Origin: Pseudorasbora parva
Taxonomy: Eukaryota > Chordata > Actinopteri > Cypriniformes > Gobionidae
NCBI RefSeq assembly: GCF_024679245.1
Contig: NC_090180.1
Span: 9,506,007-9,570,006, forward strand
DNA length: 64,000 nucleotides
Direction: 5' to 3'
The position numbers and the translations under genes were made by a program. Under the pieces are notes generated by a model. The model was not told the DNA's origin and searched no databases. It saw nothing but the letters and a program-made list of their open reading frames with translations. Below, piece after piece: positions 52,801 through 64,000 of this stretch (the first letter of the stretch is position 1; every line of letters starts with the position of its first letter).

Positions 52801-55800
52801 TTTGCATCTATATACTGTTATCTGGTATTTAGATGCTGTCCAGGCTGCTGAGAATTACTTTTCGATGAATATGCTGTGCACTTTCCTCTCAATAACAGAA
52901 TAAATACAACAAAATATGACAGTGGTGAGGAATAAAGGTTTTAATAAAGCATCTGAACATAGCGACAGATGATGTTATTGAAATTGCACTGTAATGATAG
53001 TTTGAATGTAAAGCATGTTTGAGACTATATAGATCTGGCTATTTGAGACTACAGTTTCAGTGAATCCCTTTTATTTGCATTACACATGACAGAAAAGTTC
53101 TAAGCTCAAGCATTATCCTGAACATTGTGTAAGCATTAATTTCATGCGTCATAGAATGGATGAGAGGCTCTCTCAAAACAACATAGGAAGTCAGGGGAAG
53201 GTTTTTTAAAAAGGGATAGTTCACCCAAAAATTAAAATTAGCCCATGCTTTAGTCAACCTTAAATCATCCTAGGTGTATATGACCTTCATCTTTCAGACG
53301 AATACAATCAGAGTTACGTTAAAAAAATGTTCTGGCTTTTCCAAATTTTATAACGGCTGTTTCTGTTTTAAAGTCCATCAAAGTGCATCTATCCATCTTA
53401 ATAAAAACATCATACAATACAAATGACATAGGACGCTTCGGTGAGAATATGCTAGTTCTCGCGAGAACCAAGTTTTGTTTTGCTATATCCTCTGCACTTC
53501 CGTGTTCGTCACCAGAATCTATGCTAAGTCTGCGTCCTATGCTGTGGAACGCCAGTCTCTCTTGAACATACGTATGACAATTAGCGGAAGTTAGAGATTA
53601 CAGTTTGTAAAGTTTTAAATATGGAAGTTTTTCTTGCACAAATGCTTCGCTTCTCTTCAGAAGGGCTTTATTAACCCCCAGAGGAGCCATGTGGAGCACT
53701 TTTATGATGGATAGATGCACTTTTATGGACTTCAAAACAGAAACAGCCATTCACTGCCATTATAAAGCTTGAAAGAGCCAGGACATTTTTTAATAATATA
53801 ACTCGGATGTAATTGTCTGAAAGAAGAATGTTAGATACACCTAGGATGACTTGAGGGTGAGTAAATCATGGGCTAATTTTCATTTTTGGGTGAACTATCC
53901 CTTTAAATTTCATTACAAGCGGTTCATATATTGGCAATACAAAAAAAGATAAAAAAGATTAGCATTTCAAACTCTTACATATAGTCCCTTTAATTGTAAG
54001 TTACGTTATTTTTTATGATTTAATTTTTACCATGAATATTACCTTTGATACTAATATTGTAATACAAAATTCCATCCATAATAGCTCCTAAAAGCAGAGA
54101 GTATCCACAATATGCTCTGTATGATTTTATTTAATTTTTAAGAATTTGTTTGTTAAAAATATGATGGTATCATTTTTTAAGATATTTTACTAAAAGGTAG
54201 TTGGCTTATTTAATGTCAGTCATTATCAAACGTTTGTATATACCTTCTTACCACTATATTATGCATTTGAATCTGCATGTTTTGGTAAAATATAATTTGT
54301 AATATTAGTTAGAGGAGATTATTTTACGTCATTTGATTTTTTTTAATTTCTTTGTGCTTGTTCTGAAGGACCAACTCAGACTCTGCCCTGCACCAGAGCA
54401 CTTTGAACCCAAACTCACAAGATGCATTTGCAGGAGGATCTCAAGATTTGCTGCCAAAACAAGGTTTTTATTTATTTATGATCTATTAAATGATCTAATG
54501 CTAGGTTAAAAATTGCAGTGAACTATATCCTGTCTAATGTTCCCCACACTTGTTTCATTCAGTGTATGATTTCGTCCCTCTCTATGTACTAGTTCTTCTT
54601 CTTCTGCTTGGAACAGGGGAACCTGAAAGTGACATGGACAAAGAAGGTCAAAAGCTGATATGGGATCACAAAAAGGTACATTTTAAAATAGATTTCTTTA
54701 CTATGGTTTTCATGTGATCTTTTATCAACAAGTTATGTGTCATTTATCTCATAGAATACTTCACCAAGGCACAAGTCAAACAAAATACCTGGAATCAAGT
54801 AAGTGTTTTTCTTTTGAAGCTGGTAGTGTAAAGGATAGTCGAATATAGAAGGACAATGCAATTTGGAGAGTCAAAGGTTCAATTGAGCAAACAATTAACC
54901 ATGTATTATTCAACTCAACAGCCATCTAGATGTACCTACTCCTTTATAGCAGACTTGTTTTATCATATCAAAATCAGAACAATGGGCTTGTTCTGTTGAC
55001 ATATGTTTATCCCGGTTCCTTTTAACGTCCCTTGTGTCATTTTTTCCCCAGTATATTTCCATCTCCAGATCAGGAAATGACTGCATCTCTAATCCCTGTG
55101 GCACACAACACAGGCGGCTCTCTGCCAGACCTGACCAATATCCAGATTCCCCCTCCTCTCCCCACACCTCTGGACCCTGATGACTCCTCGTCCTCTCTCA
55201 GTGCCTCCAACAGCACTGGCAACCTGGCCAACACTCACATGGGCCTCACGTCTGCCAACCAAGGTGATTTTTGATTTTTAAGTTGACATTTATGTGATTT
55301 AAAGTTATTAAATAGTGAAGATGAGGGTTTTAGGTACTAAGAACTTTTCAGTTTCAGTTGTCATTCTGCTGATAGTGGTGTGTGTGTGTGCGATCTGCGT
55401 GTGGTGTGCAAGTTACTGTCTGTATGTGTGTGGGTTACAATGCAGCAGCGCAAAAGGGCGATTTAACACTTGTACTATAAGCTATTTAAAACTTACATTC
55501 ACCTGATCAATTTTGAGTATCTAGATGGTATAATCAAACATACAGTGGGGCAAAAAGTATTTAGTCAGCCACCATTTGTGCAGGTTGTCCCACTTAAAAA
55601 GATGAGAGGCCTGTAATTGTCATTATAGGTACACTTCAACTATGAGAGACAGAATAAGAAAAAAAATCCAGAATATCACATTGTCTGTTTTTTTAAAAAA
55701 TATTTTATTAGCAAATTATTGTGGAAAATAAGTATTTGGTCAATAACAAAAGTTCACCTCAATACTTTGTTATATAGTCTTTGTTAACAATGACAGAGGT

Positions 55801-58800
55801 CAAACATTTTCTTTAAGTTGCCACAAGGTTTACACACTGTTACTGGTAGTTTGGCCCATTTTTTGGCCCATCCTGTTATGCCCTCTATTGTCCATGATCA
55901 GTGACTAGTCAACGTCAAGCTTAAAGTTTCACGGCAGAGCATTAAAGTAGACTAGTCTGTGCAACCTATAAATCTGACAAGTATATGCATGAGGACAGTA
56001 GTTTGCAACCTTTTTGACTCCCCATTGTCCAGTATTCGAAGATCCCCGCCTTGTAGGTTGGGTAAACCATCTAATTACACTGTCTGTAAGCATCTACTAT
56101 TTCAAATTTAATGATATCATATATGAATAGATTATATATATCTCCCATATATCTCACTGATTAAGATACTATTTATTCAGCATCTGAAGTGTGGCATGTT
56201 TTCTCATGTGACATCAGCCCAGTCCACGGTGACAGTGAGCTTTCAGCGCCGGCATGAGAATGTAGTTCCTCTGATCCTTAACACAGACTCCCAGCAGCAT
56301 CCGAATCTTCAGCAGCTGTCGCCCACACTCTCTCCTCCGCTCTCTCTAGCACAGGTAACTGCTCTAATCAGCTGCTGATAAGGACAGATTTAAGGTGGTG
56401 TTACAGAAGGAACATTACTTACTTAGCCGCTAATAGACTGTCTCAATCTGGCCCTGTGGTAAATAGGAGGTGGCGATTGATGCTATGACGCTGGAGCAGC
56501 AGTTGGCTCAGTATGCTTTCTTTAGTCAGCCATCCATACAGACGCAGGCTGTGGGTGGGCTTCCTCAGCTCCAGCAGAACACCCAGATGCCACCTGTCTC
56601 AGGAAGCCAGACGCAAACCTCTGTGAGCATGGATATTAACACGGTAAGATGACACCTCAGCACTTACCTCCTTAGAGCTGCAGTGGATTTCTAGATATTG
56701 AGTCTGTCAATCAGATCATACAGGGCACTAAATGACATTCAAAATAATAACAAATACAGTACAAGTCAAATGTTTGGGCGTAACTACCCATTATACACAA
56801 ATGTAGAAAACAGCAAAAACAGAGAATGCTTAGTAAAAAAAACCTCTCCTACATTTTAGATTCTTTTAAATCCCTCCCTAGCACACTATTCATTCTCACA
56901 ATTTTAATTAAAATAATTAGTCAAACTGTCTCACTTGCGAGATGTGACTTTTACGCTTTCTTGTCCATTTAAAATCCATTTAAAAGTCTTAAATAAAAAT
57001 AACATTAAAAAAAGGAAATTTCCCTTCCATTCAGAAGTTTAGATTTTTTTTTTTTAAAGAAATGTATTCAGCAAGGATGCATTGAATTGATTAAAAGTAA
57101 TAGACATTTATAATGTTATACAAATACTTCTGTTTGAAATTATTGCTTTTCTTTTATACACTCAACTAATCCTGAAAGTAGTATAAAAAAATGAACAAAA
57201 AATATTAAGCAGCTGCTGTTTTTGAAATGTTTCTCTAGCAGCAAATCAGCATTTATACTAATTTCTGGAGGATCATGTGACACTGAAGACTGGAGTAATG
57301 ATTCTTTGCCATAACAGTAATAATATTTAACAATATTACTGCTTTACCATTTGTTTATGAAATAAATCCAGCCTTGTTGAGCAAAAGATACTTTTTATTT
57401 CAAAAACATTTCCTACCTCAAACTTCTGAAAAGTAATGTAGACAAACTTGTATATTTATCTAATCGTACATGTCCAGACTTTTGACTGGTAGTGTAAATT
57501 ATGAATTTCAACAAGCAGTGTTCTTTCTTTCTCTTTTAAGTTTTAGCTGATGTCTTGATAAAAACATTCTGGCTGAACACTTTAAATGGACAATAATCAG
57601 AGACATTGTAGTAAATAGATTTTTGACTAAATTGGGAGCCACAGGCCATACCCTGAGTCAGAGGTCCCCTCCAGGGGGCTCCGTTGGTCTAACTTGGTGT
57701 TGTCCCATATAGGCTGCTTCCCTCCAGCAGTACCGCTGTAGGGTGGGTTCTTCAGCCAATCAGTCTCCGACCTCTCCGGTCTCCAATCAAGGCTTCTCTC
57801 CAGGGGGCTCGCCTCAAGTAAGGGCGAACCCAGCAGCCACTGCTTCCACCCTGTAGTTTGTTTTGTTTGGAGCCGATCTGGAGCCTGTCCCTTTAAGCTG
57901 CTCTGTCTGTCCTAGTCCAGTTGTGTCTCCCAGTCTCTTTGATCCTGGCTGCTTCACTGTGTGTCTGAGCACCACTTAGTCGTTATGTGTATCATGCTGA
58001 GTAGCAATATAGGCCAGTTTTAATGTATGCTGTTCTCATTGAAAGTGCCATTGCTGTTACACATCCTTTCACCGGATCATTGTGCATTTTGAGCAAAATT
58101 GATGGTTGTGTCAGTTTGACCCAAAAAAGCTCCTTTAAAATGTCTTTTTAAATGAAATGTTAATGCTTTGAATTAGTGATTTGCAGATTTGGACAATGAG
58201 CTGTTCAAGACTTAAGACAATTTAAGGCAAAATTAAAATTAAAAAATAGCCAATAATAATGATTTAATGGTTTACCACTTTCGACCAATAGGTAGAAGGT
58301 GCTTTGGCCAAACTGATGTAGTGTTATCAGAATGAGGTGACAATGACACATGGAAAGTATGGTGTCAATATGCCAAAGCATTGCAGAGATACAGCATCAA
58401 AAGTAATGTTGCTATCATGCCTCAAATTTTCTTCTATCGACACAAAATCCATAACTTTTTGTTGGCACAGTCTGAAGATGATACAATTCGAATTTGGTGC
58501 AAATCGAACAATGGTCTAGGACGAGTTTGAAAACGGTTTCTAATGAAAAAACTAAATGGCAGACAGGAAGTTCAGTCAAATATGGCAAATATGGTGTCTA
58601 TGTACTCAAACTGACACAAGGAATCTATTATAGCCAGATTTATTATAAAATAAAAATTTAATTATAAGCATTATTTTAATACAATTTTTGACCACGAGGT
58701 GGCACTGTCTTGAACCTTTTAGAGTACCTTCAGGCCATGGTGCCAATGGCACACACCAAGTATAGTAATAAACACCAATGCATTCATAAAATAGCATTTT

Positions 58801-61258
58801 ATATCATAATAGTGTATTGTAGTAAATGGTCATTTCATGTTTTGTTTAATTATAGCGCAACCAAGATGCACAATCCCACCAATTTTTTTTATGTGAGCCC
58901 ATATGCGTGTCAAATGTGGTAAAAGTATCATTTAGTTTTGGATTTAAAGACATTTATATTTATATGTATGAAATCCTTAAAAATGACCCATGTTTGGTAT
59001 TGTTGGACTCTGCAAGGATTCAGGAGTCTAACGAGATGACTCCCAAGAAACCAAGACACTGCATGTTGCCTCAGGTCATGCTTGTGATGACATGTACCAA
59101 GTTTGGTTTGAATACAAAAATGCATTGTGGAGATACAGCTAATGTCTATTTTTACAAGCGCTATGTAAAATTAGTTTGTGTTAGTCGAAAACAGTTTGAG
59201 GAATCAACTTGAATTCCATCACATTTGGTTGGCATTGTCTGAATAATCTGGTTACATTTTTATGCAAATTGCATAAACTGTCTAAGAGTTCGAAAAAGTC
59301 GTTATTTTGGTGGGAAAATTGGCACTAACGAAAATTGTATCATAGGGTTCAATCGAATCGAACAGTTCAACCAGAATCAGAGGAAAAAATTGGGTTTCTA
59401 ACACTTGCGGTTCTAAAGTTATTAGCATAAATGTGAGTGCAACTTTGGACCGTTGGTGGCACTAAAGGGATTAGAGACTCCAAATTTGCTATGGTAACAG
59501 TTAAAGGGGTACTTCAGCGCTAGGAAGATGAATCATTCGAATATACTTCAGGGTATACAAAAGCCAGGGTATACTGATACAAAGCCATATGCTAATCGCT
59601 GAAGTAACCCTTTAAGACTGTCCTCTATCTGTGTGCCCTAAGGAACTACGGAATTGGAATGTCATCAGCAGACCTATTCACTAATGCATAGAATCTCTGG
59701 ACTAATAATATATTTGACGCAAATATTTTTTGCAAATAGTCCCAAAAGGATTATTTCCCAACTAGAATTAGACCCAGAGTTTCATTTACTGTTCTGTTTC
59801 TTAATGCTTTATAAAAATAAAATAAAAAAGATATATCCCTCCCCATGTTCAAGACATGGTTATGGCCTTGGCTACCATAGACCCCCATGGAGGAAGAATG
59901 ATGATAATATACCTCCACACCTTCGATGCTTGGCCCCTAATTCGAGTTTTGTATAGTTCTTTGCATCTTATTTGGTAATTCAGGGGTCTTTAACTCCCTG
60001 TATATAGTACCATTAGATATTGAAAAGCATTATTATATATCCTTTTTTTTTGTATCTTTGCTAGCAATCAGCCGAAATCTGTGTCAAAAATAAGGAGAGG
60101 GACTCACTCTGAAAAACAAACACTCCACATAGGGCTCTGAGTTGTTTACTTTATTATTATTATAACGTTATGTGTTTTTAAACATGAAGTTATTTAACGG
60201 TCTCTTGTGATGCTTTGCAGAATCTCTGCTGTGTGTGTTCATGTGTTTTGAAGGAGGCATGACTTTGGAGACGCTCTGAAGAGAGGGTGGGATCTAGCTA
60301 GAAATATAGGGAAAGCTGGCTTGCTACAAGCCTCTCTGAAATTGCCTACAGCAGCTCTAAGATAAAACATTTAATATAAAACTAATTGACTCTAGAAATC
60401 AATAATAATGATTAATTTGAAATGGCTCTGCAATCTAAGCATCACAAATTGTGTACAAACATTGTACTACACGTGTGCAACATTGAGTTTTATACAATAT
60501 GTAGCGTCTTAATCCACTCATGATGCTGAATGAAATAGGCTAAATATCCTGCGATAGTTCTGAATATCACACATAATTAGTCTTTTAGTCACTTTGCCTT
60601 TGGCAGTGAACACTGCTCCAGAGTCCACTGACTGCTGCGATGGATTCCACAGTCTGTGTGGCATTTTTTTTTAAGCCGAAAAATTCAGATTTTTACTTTG
60701 TAAGTATTCAGTCACAAGTCAGATGGAAAACACAAACATTTAGAGCGGAAATAATGGTGTGCACCCTTTTCTCTAAAAGCCATTACAAAATGATAATCAC
60801 AGACTGGGCTAAAGAATGTGACTGTAGTGATGGCATTGTGTTTTTGTTTTGTTTTGTTGTTGTTGTAGATACTGGGTTAAGTTTAGCTTTTTGCTTATCT
60901 GTCGCTTTTACAAGGTGTTACATTTCCATATAGTACCCTTGCAATATGTTTTTTTGTTTGTTTGAAATTAGCTAAAATGTCTTCGTCAAACATGGTGATA
61001 CAGAATTGATTGTTGTCATTTTCTTGCATCATGAATTGACACAGAATGTGAATTTTTCATGGATTTAGATCCTTTCATGGGCTAAGTATATTGTGATAGT
61101 CAGTGATATGTAGTAATTACCTTTAGCCTTTTCGTGGATGGTTATTTAATAATAATATGTTCTCATTTTAGCACTCGTCCATTCTTGGAAGTGTCTTTGG
61201 TGATGCCTTTTACGACCAGCAGCTGTCTCCTCGGCAGACCAGCTCTTTGTCTCAGCAG
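49839..61258 (+). CDS. crtc1: CREB-regulated transcription coactivator 1, exons 1-12 (3' end outside window)
   Basis: A coactivator that binds the CREB bZIP and is shuttled to the nucleus by calcineurin after SIK phosphorylation is removed. Coding exons: 49839-49964, 51019-51135, 52056-52193, 52337-52398, 54369-54463, 54617-54675, 54755-54798, 55052-55263, 56218-56354, 56467-56643, 57713-57817, 61172-61258. They total 1359 bases, 453 codons, in one frame. The N-terminus [20 protein letters not shown] is the CREB-binding coiled-coil region and almost identical to human CRTC1. The SIK site motif [11 protein letters not shown] spans exons 4-5 with Ser151, the same number as human. Later blocks are [34 protein letters not shown] and [15 protein letters not shown]. 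The C-terminal transactivation domain is not in the window. Which paralogue this is was not decided. Confidence 0.96.
52194..52336 (+). other. crtc1: AT-AC (U12-type) intron of crtc1
   Basis: After ...DKHGRQ at 52193 there is no GT; the next bases are ATATCCTT, the U12 AT-AC donor consensus. The 143-base intron ends in ...CTCAC at 52336, with TCCTTAAT at 52317-52324 about 13 bases before the end, fitting the U12 branch site. The next exon begins ATT GAT AGC TGT CCA, giving GRQIDSCPY against GRQADSCPY in human. The frame is kept (phase 0). Confidence 0.9.
53211..53904. mobile_element. MITE (AGGGATAGTTCACCC family), unsplit copy
   Basis: The left end AAGGGATAGTTCACCCAAAA and right end TTTTGGGTGAACTATCCCTT are inverted repeats. 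The interior matches the split copy at 12869-15399. It lies in the crtc1 intron between exons 4 and 5. Confidence 0.8.
55543..55875. mobile_element. truncated Tc1-like left end
   Basis: After TA it begins CAGTGGGGCAAAAAGTATTT and continues AGTCAGCCACCATTTGTGCA, wording typical of one fish Tc1 terminal region. It breaks off near 55875 after GTTTGGCCCATTTTTTGGCC. There is no transposase. It lies in the crtc1 intron between exons 8 and 9. Confidence 0.7.
57010..57495. repeat. dispersed repeat in crtc1 intron 10
   Basis: It contains TTCAGCAAGGATGCATTGAA, GGATCATGTGACACTGAAGA and a terminal ACTTTTGACTGGTAGTGTAA. It is the same family as 43585-43935 in the other orientation. Confidence 0.65.
58190..59500. 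repeat. repeat-like block in crtc1 intron 11
   Basis: Related words recur about every 350-400 bases: GCATTGCAGAGATACAGCA near 58378, CCAATGGCACACACCAAGTA near 58742, and GCATTGTGGAGATACAGCTA near 59121. It looks like a decayed internally repetitive element. No coding region or ends were identified. Confidence 0.4.
59500..61171. other. rest of crtc1 intron 11, no supported feature
   Basis: The sequence is AT-rich. Open frames at 59654-59956 and 60640-60933 are short, lack domains and lie within the intron. Confidence 0.45.
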
Positions 61259-61414
61259 GTGAGCCCACTATATCCAGTTTAAATAAGTTAAATTGTACTT
61301 TAGAAGCCCCTGGCCATGTGTGATTTTTATTTTTTATTTTTTTAAACCATGCACCGTACATATAAAGCTTTAATGTTGTTCTAAATTCATCTAAATATGT
61401 GAAGAATGATAGCT

Positions 61415-61938
61415 AGAAATCTAGACGCACCCTAGCGGCAGCAAATCTAATCTTCCCGCAAGTGTCGTCTAGGAACTCTCAATACCCTTCTGAGCTGTAA
61501 ACGCCAAACTCTTGCCGGGCCAATCACATCGTGTATAGAGTCGGTGGGCGGGCCGTAATGACGACGGCCGAGTTGCGTTTGCGTGCTTCTAGTAAACACA
61601 GAAACTGGCGAACGGCGGTCTTTTGAATCAGCTTTGACCGCAACTCTGGAAGACTTGAAGTTAAGCTTTTCTCTGAGAAAAGAACAAAAAAAAAGCACTG
61701 AAGTCATTCTTAACAAGGGAAGATGTGTTCGGAGTTTTGCCGACCGGATACGGTGAATGTTTAATCTATCAACGAGCTCTGTTTCACCTTCGTTGCTCTG
61801 ATTGGTTGTAGCGCTATCCTATCACGTGCAGAGAGAGTTTGAAAGACAACCGTTTATCCCGCCCCTCGGATTGAGCCCTGTCAATGTTGAGTTTCCAGAC
61901 CAAACATCTTGATGTGGGTCTGGCTTGTCAGGCTAGAA
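61415..61938. repeat. GC-richer dispersed repeat after crtc1 exon 12
   Basis: It starts around AGAAATCTAGACGCACCCTA and ends GGGTCTGGCTTGTCAGGCTAG. It is CpG-richer than its surroundings. It shares style and some words with 17596-17830. Boundaries are approximate. Confidence 0.45.
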
Positions 61939-62589
61939 GAATGAGTCTGTCCAGAAACAATTCTTTCCTTGCCCTTTACATGTACAAGCCACTAGAGGGC
62001 AGCTAAAAGCTTTGAGATTGCTTTAAGTGTAGGGTTCCCTGTGAGCTTTTATTTAGTAGTGGCACAGTGAGAAGTGCATGTGCTTATGACACAAAAGAGA
62101 TGCATTGGGACATAGATTTGAAACCGACCTGCGTCATGTTTTGATCCCATGTTCTCCCCCCCCCCCCCATGCTCCTACCTATTTGGCGTGTTTTACCTAC
62201 CAATTTTAATTTTATTGAAATGATCACTCACTCCCCCTAAAACAATCTTTCCTCAGACAGTAGCTCAATACTTTGTATTGATAAAAACCCTCAAAATCTC
62301 TGACAGCCAGTTGACACACAAACCCGCCTCCCATTACTCACTCATTTAATTTTGCATGTGTAACGGTATAATGGATCTGTGTGTCTGTTGTGTTAGTGAC
62401 AACAGCCTAATATACCTGCTGTAAAATTATGAGACAATATTAAAAATATACAGCAGTTCATCTCCATGGTATTGATGTCAAAATTGTAGCCAGTAAAAAT
62501 GCTGAGTGGCTAGCAACTGGAAAAGCACTAGCCACAGTGGCTGGTGAGCAAGATAAAGTTAAGAACTGTATACAGTATATATACAACGA

Positions 62590-63545
62590 TTCTACCTTTC
62601 TAAAATTGTGTTGGTCCCCCTTTTGCTGCCTGACCCATTGAGGCATGGGCTCTACTAGACCCCTGAAGGCGTGTTGTGGTATCTGGCACCAAGATGTTAG
62701 CAGCAGATCATTTTAAGTCTGTAAATTACGAGATAAGACCTCCATGGATCGGACTTGTTTGTTCAGCACATCCCACGGATGCTCGATTGGCTTGAGATCT
62801 GGGGAATGGGTGCGTTATCTTGCTGAAAGAGGCCACAGCCACCAGGGAATACCGTTTCCATGAAAGGGAGTACATGGCCTGCCATAATGCCTAGGTAGGT
62901 GGCACGTGAGAAAGTAACGTCCACATGGATGGCAGGACCCAAGGTTTCTTAGCAGAACCAAAGCATCACACTGCCTCCGCTGGCTTCTTCTTTCTTCCCA
63001 TAGTGCATCCTGGTGCCATGTGTTCCCCAGTTAAAAGATGCACATGCATCCGGACATCCACGTGATGTAAAAGAAAATGTGATTCTTTAGACCAGGCCAC
63101 CTTCTTCCATTGCTCCGTGGTCCAGTTCTGATGCTCACACAGCGTGGGCACCACTGTTGGCGCTTTCGGCTCTACACAGGGGCAGCACCCTTTTTCAGCC
63201 CCATACTCAACAAACTGCTATGCACTGTGTATTCTGAAAACTTTCTATCAGAACCAATACTAACCACTTGAGCAATTTGAGCTACAGTAGCTTGTCTGTT
63301 TGATCGGACCGCACACGGGCCAGCCTTCGCTCTCCACGCGCATCAGTGAGCCTTGGCTGCCCCTGACCCTGTTGTTGGTTCACCACTGTTCCTTCCTTGG
63401 ACCACTTTTAATATATACTGATCACTGCAGACTGGGAACACCCCACAAGAGCTGCAATCGTCTAGCAATCACAACTTGGCCCTTGTAAAACTAATTCAAA
63501 TCCTTTTGCTTGCCCATTTTTTTCTGCTTCTAACACCTCTACTTT
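62590..63545 (-). pseudogene. Tc1-like transposase remnant, same family as 33950-34790
   Basis: The minus strand encodes HQNWTTEQWKKVAWSKESHF (63130-63070 region), then GEHMAPGCTMGR and, in another frame, the MHVDVTFS and ETVFPGGCGLFQQD-like blocks near 62930-62820. Frame breaks are present. The block order and wording match 33950-34790 in inverted orientation. It lies in crtc1 intron 12. Confidence 0.78.
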
Positions 63546-63599
63546 GAAGACAGAATGTTTACTTGCTGCCTAATATATCCCATCCACTAAACGGTATAA

Positions 63600-64000
63600 T
63601 AATGTTATAATAATGTAATTCCTTATCTTTGTAAATAAACACTTTAGTTCAAAAGTTTGTGTTTTAGTAAGATTTTCTAAAAGTTTTTGAATGTCTGTCA
63701 TAAGGATTTATCTGTGAAATAATAATATTATTTTGTTGATTTTCAATAACTTTAACTATTATTGTGATTTATGTCAAAGTATAATTTATTCCTGTGATGG
63801 CAAAGCTATTTTTTTTTTTCATTGTGACATTATCTTTTAGAAATCATTCTGATCCTGATTAGCTGCTCAAGAAACATGTCTGATTATTATCAGTTTTGTG
63901 CTGCTTTTAATATATATTAAAATTAAAATAAATGAAATGCTACTGCATTTAATTGTTGTTATATACAAAATGTCTTTGTTTTTGGTTTGTGCATATCTGT
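63600..64000. repeat. dispersed repeat tail to window end
   Basis: It contains TTCAAAAGTTTGTGTTTTAG, CCTGTGATGGCAAAGC and GAAATCATTCTGAT, matching the 43585-43935 family. No crtc1 exon 13 was found before the right edge. Confidence 0.55.

Overview
The window looks like teleost fish nuclear DNA, probably cyprinid. It has split vertebrate genes with ordinary GT-AG introns, many short inverted-repeat DNA transposons, several decayed Tc1/mariner copies and long GT, TA, GATA and AGAGG microsatellites. I infer the cyprinid assignment from the repeat style; I did not test it.

Layout. (1) Positions 20-35444, minus strand: most of mast3, a microtubule-associated Ser/Thr kinase. I could place 24 coding exons in consistent phase from a start at 27044 down to the PDZ domain; the 3' end of the gene lies left of the window. 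Two more exons at 35406-35444 and 28084-28115 make a second, longer-range 5' end. (2) Positions 35445-38650: intergenic, with no convincing gene. (3) Positions 38657-40830, plus strand: gdf15, two exons, complete, with a TATA box and poly(A) signals. (4) Positions 44409-45451, minus strand: a small three-exon gene for a one-pass membrane protein whose tyrosine-rich tail resembles that of mammalian LRRC25. It lies tail-to-tail with gdf15, as GDF15 and LRRC25 do in human. (5) Positions 48219-49686: a Tc1-like transposon that ends about 150 bp before the crtc1 start codon. (6) From 49839 to the right edge, plus strand: crtc1, the CREB-regulated transcription coactivator. Twelve coding exons (453 codons) are visible and the 3' part lies outside the window.

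The neighbourhood of MAST3, GDF15, LRRC25 and CRTC1 matches human 19p13.11, which supports the orthology calls. The genes do not form a pathway: they are a neuronal/scaffold kinase, a stress cytokine, a putative immune adaptor and a cAMP/Ca-responsive coactivator.

Best observations: an AT-AC (U12-type) intron in crtc1; the alternative long N-terminus of mast3; a short LRRC25-like protein lacking leucine-rich repeats; two inverted GATA/TATC arrays inside the only gdf15 intron; a seven-cysteine Gdf15; and nested transposons with readable target-site duplications.
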